12,465 bases of DNA, taken from positions 1-12,465 of the forward strand of contig LLCB01000692.1 in NCBI GenBank assembly GCA_001414345.1, in the 5' to 3' direction. The position numbers were made by a program, and so were the translations under genes. The DNA comes from Hymenoscyphus infarciens (Eukaryota > Ascomycota > Leotiomycetes > Helotiales > Helotiaceae). Shown piece by piece: positions 9,661-12,465 of the stretch; position 1 is the first letter of the stretch, and each line of letters begins with the position of its first letter. The notes beneath the pieces are model-generated. The model saw only the letters and a program-made list of their open reading frames with translations, was not told the DNA's origin and ran no database searches.

Positions 9661-10905
9661 AAGGTGTTTTAGTCTAAATTTTAAAGAATTAGTAGCTTAG
9701 ATTCTAACTTCTAAATACTTTTAATTAAAAGTTTTAGAGATTTAAGTTGCTTTTCTTTTAAAGTATTAATAGTTTTATTTCTTTCTACTTTAACTACTTT
9801 TACTAAGTAGTTTATTAGTAAAGATATTAAAAAGATTTAAAGAAGGCTTACTAGAAGTAACTTAAGAAAGTAAAGTAGTTAATTTATCTAGCTATTCTTT
9901 TAAGAATTAAGAACTAAAAGTAAGGATTTTTAACTTAACTTTAGTAAAGGTTTTTAAAACTAGAGATATCTTAACATTAGTAATCGAAATTATAAGTATA
10001 TTATTATCTAACTACTTATTACTATCTATACTCTACTCTAATCTACTATATTATTTTAATTTAAAGTATTAGCTATTAAGTTTAATATTATCTATAAAAG
10101 AAACTAGAGTACTATCTCTTTTCTATTTTTATACTTTATAATCTAATAAGTATATAGCTTTCTCTTTTAAGTAAGTAAGAATAGTTTTATTATATAGGTT
10201 AGTAGGTTTAAAGCTAATATCTCTTATTAGCGTATTTATAGTATAGATAAACGTAGAAAAAATATTACCTTTAACTATCTTTCTACGTTTTTTAAACTCT
10301 AAAATAGTTAAGTAATTAAGTTAGTATATAGTATTTCTAATCTCTTTAAAGACTTTATTAGTATATTTTAAATTACTTTTTTCTTAAAGTAGAGTAAGAA
10401 TATTAATTCCTTCTACTATATATATATTCTTATTATCTAGTAAGTATATATCCTTAAGTATAAGTTTAACTCTCTATTATCTACTTAATTAAGAAAAAGG
10501 TACTCTAATCTAAGCCTTTACCTATAATAGAATATATATAATACTATTATAATACTTCTTATACTCTAATTATTACTTTATAATTAAATAAAGATCTTTT
10601 ATAAGAATGGCGAAAAATAGTTAGTTAATATTAGTATAATTATAAAAGGCTATAACTTTATTAGAAATTCTAAGAAGACTTTTACTAACTTCTAAAGTTA
10701 TAATTCTAAGACTAGCTAAGTAATACTAAACATTAGTATTATTAGTTAAAAGAGGAACCTTATAATATTTATTATTTATAAAGAAGTTAGGTTTAAATTA
10801 TAGAGGTATTATAAATTAAGGATATAAATATAGATATAAATAACTTGTAAAATATAAGAGTAGATAAAGTCTATATTTATAAGAGCTATAGTTGTAAGTT
10901 AGTCT

Positions 10906-11339
10906 CTATTTTAAGAAATAAATATAGAGTAGTATATTAAATTAATTATATTATACTAAAATATAATTAAGTATCTAATAATATTATATAAGGTTAGATA
11001 TATAAAGTTAAAGTTAAATTAGCTCTAATACTTAGTTATATATTAACTTAAACTCTACTTATTTCTAATAGTTATATAATATACTAAGTAGGTCTTTATC
11101 TTAGTAAATAAACTACTTTAAGATAAGGTATTTACTTCTTCCTTTTTATAACTCTAATATATTCTTAAATAAGCTACTCTTTATAATCTACCTTGCTCTA
11201 GAGCTAATTAGATAGTACTTAGTATTCTTACTATAATATATAAATATTATAGTAAGTTAAAAGTATCTTATAGCTTTATAGTATCTTATAGTACTAATGC
11301 TTTATACTGTTACTAATTGTTATTAGATTCCTTATAAGG
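10906..11339. other. Region without a supported gene between divergent pseudogenes D and F
   Basis: About 430 bases have dense stops in all frames I read and no clear protein-like run. Short repeats such as TATCTTATAG (about 11265-11290) are present. D and F point away from each other here, so their promoters would be expected in this region, but no specific element stands out. Confidence 0.35.
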
Positions 11340-12465
11340 CTAGTCTTCTACTACTTATATTAGTGTACTAAGAATAGTATAGACGTAATCCTTAGTTTTC
11401 TAATACTAATTAGTTTACTTATCTTTATAATACTAAGATCTCTATCTCTCTTATTAAATAAAAGCGCTTTCTAAAAAATTAAGTAAGTATTAATTAATTA
11501 AACTTTTTAATCTAAGCTAATTAGCTAGAACTTTACTACTCTTAGTGTTTTAACTCTTTAAACTCGTGTTTCTTCTAAACCTGCCTTATTCTATATAAAT
11601 ATTAATAATTCTTATTATACTATTATTACTTCTACTAATACTAATAATTCTTAATATATAGTTATTATATTTAGAGCTTCTATAACCTCTTAGAATACTT
11701 TTTAAAGGTTACTTTATATCTCTCTTTAAACACCTACTTACTATAGATCTCCTTATAAATCTTCTTATATAGCTATATAGTTACCTTAGTTACTTATATC
11801 TATACGTTGATTAAGTATTTTTTTATATTTACTAAGCTTGTTTAACGCCTATACTATTAATAATATTATTAATAATACTAATAATAATAATAATATACTC
11901 GATTTTAATAATACTAGTTTTAAGAATATTTTAAAATATATAAGTAAAATAGGATTATAACTTACCTTACTTTAATAAAGTTTTATAAATAGAGCTTTAA
12001 ATTTTCTTAAAATATAAGTTAGTATTATAAGAATTACTAAAATCTAGATTAATATAGTATTTAATTATACTTATTAAAGCCTCTAAACTAGTCTCTTACT
12101 AATTAAAAGATATACTACTAAAAAATCTAAGTATTTTACTAAGTATTAAGATAGCTTACTAAAGTCTATAGTTCTTAAGACTTTTTTATATATTAGTTGA
12201 TTCTACTATATAGCTATTAGAAAGCTTAAATTTCTAGATAACGCTATTACTAAATATAAGCAAATTTAAATAATTATATACTAAAGAAAAAAGTAACGTT
12301 TAAGACTTATTTCTTATAATAAGTTAAAGAGTCTTAATATTTCTAATATTTTACTTAATCGTTACTATAGATAAGTTATAGTTTATAGTTTATATTCTAA
12401 TATAATTATCTTTTTTGTTTTTTTTTTTATACTTATACTAAGAGGCTTTAGAAGTTTAGTAGTAT
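11340..12465 (+). pseudogene. Pseudogene F: RIP-damaged Asn/Ser-rich protein, cut by the right edge
   Basis: The plus frame (codons starting at multiples of three) is readable from about 11340 to the window end with no indel. In-frame TAA/TAG and two TGA (about 11811 and 12198) interrupt it. Visible parts are a Ser/Thr/Asn-rich segment at 11540-11760, an Asn-rich run from AAT repeats at 11850-11900 leading into ILDFNNTSFKNILKYISKIG, and a basic, mixed region at 11950-12400 with long open stretches such as FYYIAIRKLKFLDNAITKYK just after 12198. The last 50 bases encode a hydrophobic poly-Phe/Ile stretch and run off the window. The start is unclear: two other plus frames also look protein-like between 11340 and 11600, so an upstream exon or a later start is possible. 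No family was recognised. Confidence 0.45.
11850..11897 (+). repeat. AAT-type trinucleotide tract in pseudogene F
   Basis: A run of AAT/ATT triplets (ending in five AAT in a row just before CTCGATTTTAAT) gives an Asn/Ile-rich stretch in the frame of F. Trinucleotide expansion inside a frame is common in low-complexity coding sequence, but AT-rich spacer can make the same pattern. Confidence 0.7.

Larger units (their letters stand above)
8739..10905 (-). pseudogene. Pseudogene D: RIP-damaged protein of about 720 codons with one frame change
   Basis: This is the clearest minus-strand frame. The 3' part (about 9830-8739) ends in the basic tail SRKRVTKK and a TAA at 8741-8739. Between about 9660 and 8739 it has only seven in-frame stops in roughly 300 codons, with a 55-codon open run around 9237-9073. 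It shows a Lys/Glu coiled coil (9780-9670), a Ser/Pro/Thr-type linker with a 51-bp repeat (9660-9570), an Asn/Lys/Asp-rich block (9125-9090) and a 21-bp repeat (8943-8902). The 5' part (about 10905-9830) reads equally well in the neighbouring frame, for example VKLILKDIYLLDNKNIYIVEG near 10470-10410. Joining the two needs a +1 shift near 9790-9830, either an indel or a degraded intron. No family was recognised. The N-terminal boundary is approximate. Confidence 0.6.

Noticed and set aside
9412..9668. Stop-free plus-strand stretch with Glu-rich, protein-like translation opposite pseudogene D
   Set aside because: It is the antisense frame sharing third codon positions with the minus frame. Ser codons become Glu/Asp in such a shadow. 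The minus frame continues well on both sides and ends in a clear basic C-terminus.
8739..9977. ATG at 9977 as the start of pseudogene D
   Set aside because: It is in the downstream frame, but between 9977 and about 9830 that frame is stop-rich and less protein-like than the neighbouring frame, which continues upstream for some 360 codons.
1823..12465. Ciliate-like genetic code with TAA and TAG read as Gln, making the five frames intact genes
   Set aside because: Met, Cys, Trp and His are almost absent along with TpG and CpA, also in spacer sequence, and any original ATG codons seem turned to ATA. A reassigned code would keep normal ATG, TGT and CAT codons. RIP explains both the stops and the missing dinucleotides.
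1..12465. Long terminal or terminal inverted repeats bounding one element
   Set aside because: By eye no long direct or inverted match joins the two halves of the window; only the satellite and short in-frame repeats were found.

Overview
The window is an AT-rich, non-functional stretch (roughly a fifth to a quarter G+C by eye). Its composition points to a filamentous ascomycete (Pezizomycotina). Almost everywhere the dinucleotides CpA and TpG are missing and TpA is in great excess, while CpT, ApC and GpT remain common. That is the signature of repeat-induced point mutation (RIP, C-to-T at CpA on both strands). I cannot name the species. No conventional intact gene, tRNA, rRNA or CRISPR array is visible.

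Layout. Positions 1-1687 hold a tandem satellite: 33 hairpin cores, usually 47 bp apart, running off the left edge. A short spacer with two TATATAAG boxes follows. Then come five long reading frames on alternating strands: A (+, 1823-3868), B (-, 4348-6720), C (+, about 6662-8371), D (-, 8739 to about 10905) and F (+, about 11340 to the right edge). Each is littered with in-frame TAA/TAG, with TGA very rare. If those stops are read as mutated CAA/CAG (some TGG or CGA), each frame gives hundreds of residues of coherent hydrophilic, coiled-coil or low-complexity protein. The frames are continuous without indels, apart from one frame change in D. Internal repeats have periods of 12, 15, 18, 21, 51, 60 and 78 bp, all multiples of three, which supports former coding.

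The reading is therefore a set of pseudogenes silenced by point mutation, next to a satellite. RIP acts on duplicated DNA, so the segment, or each gene, was probably part of a repeat family such as a large mobile element or a segmental duplication. No reverse transcriptase, integrase, DDE transposase or other named domain could be recognised, so the family is left open. Strand calls rest on reading by eye. The antisense frame whose third codon positions coincide with those of the sense frame also looks open, so orientation is the least certain part, especially where B and C meet (6480-6900).
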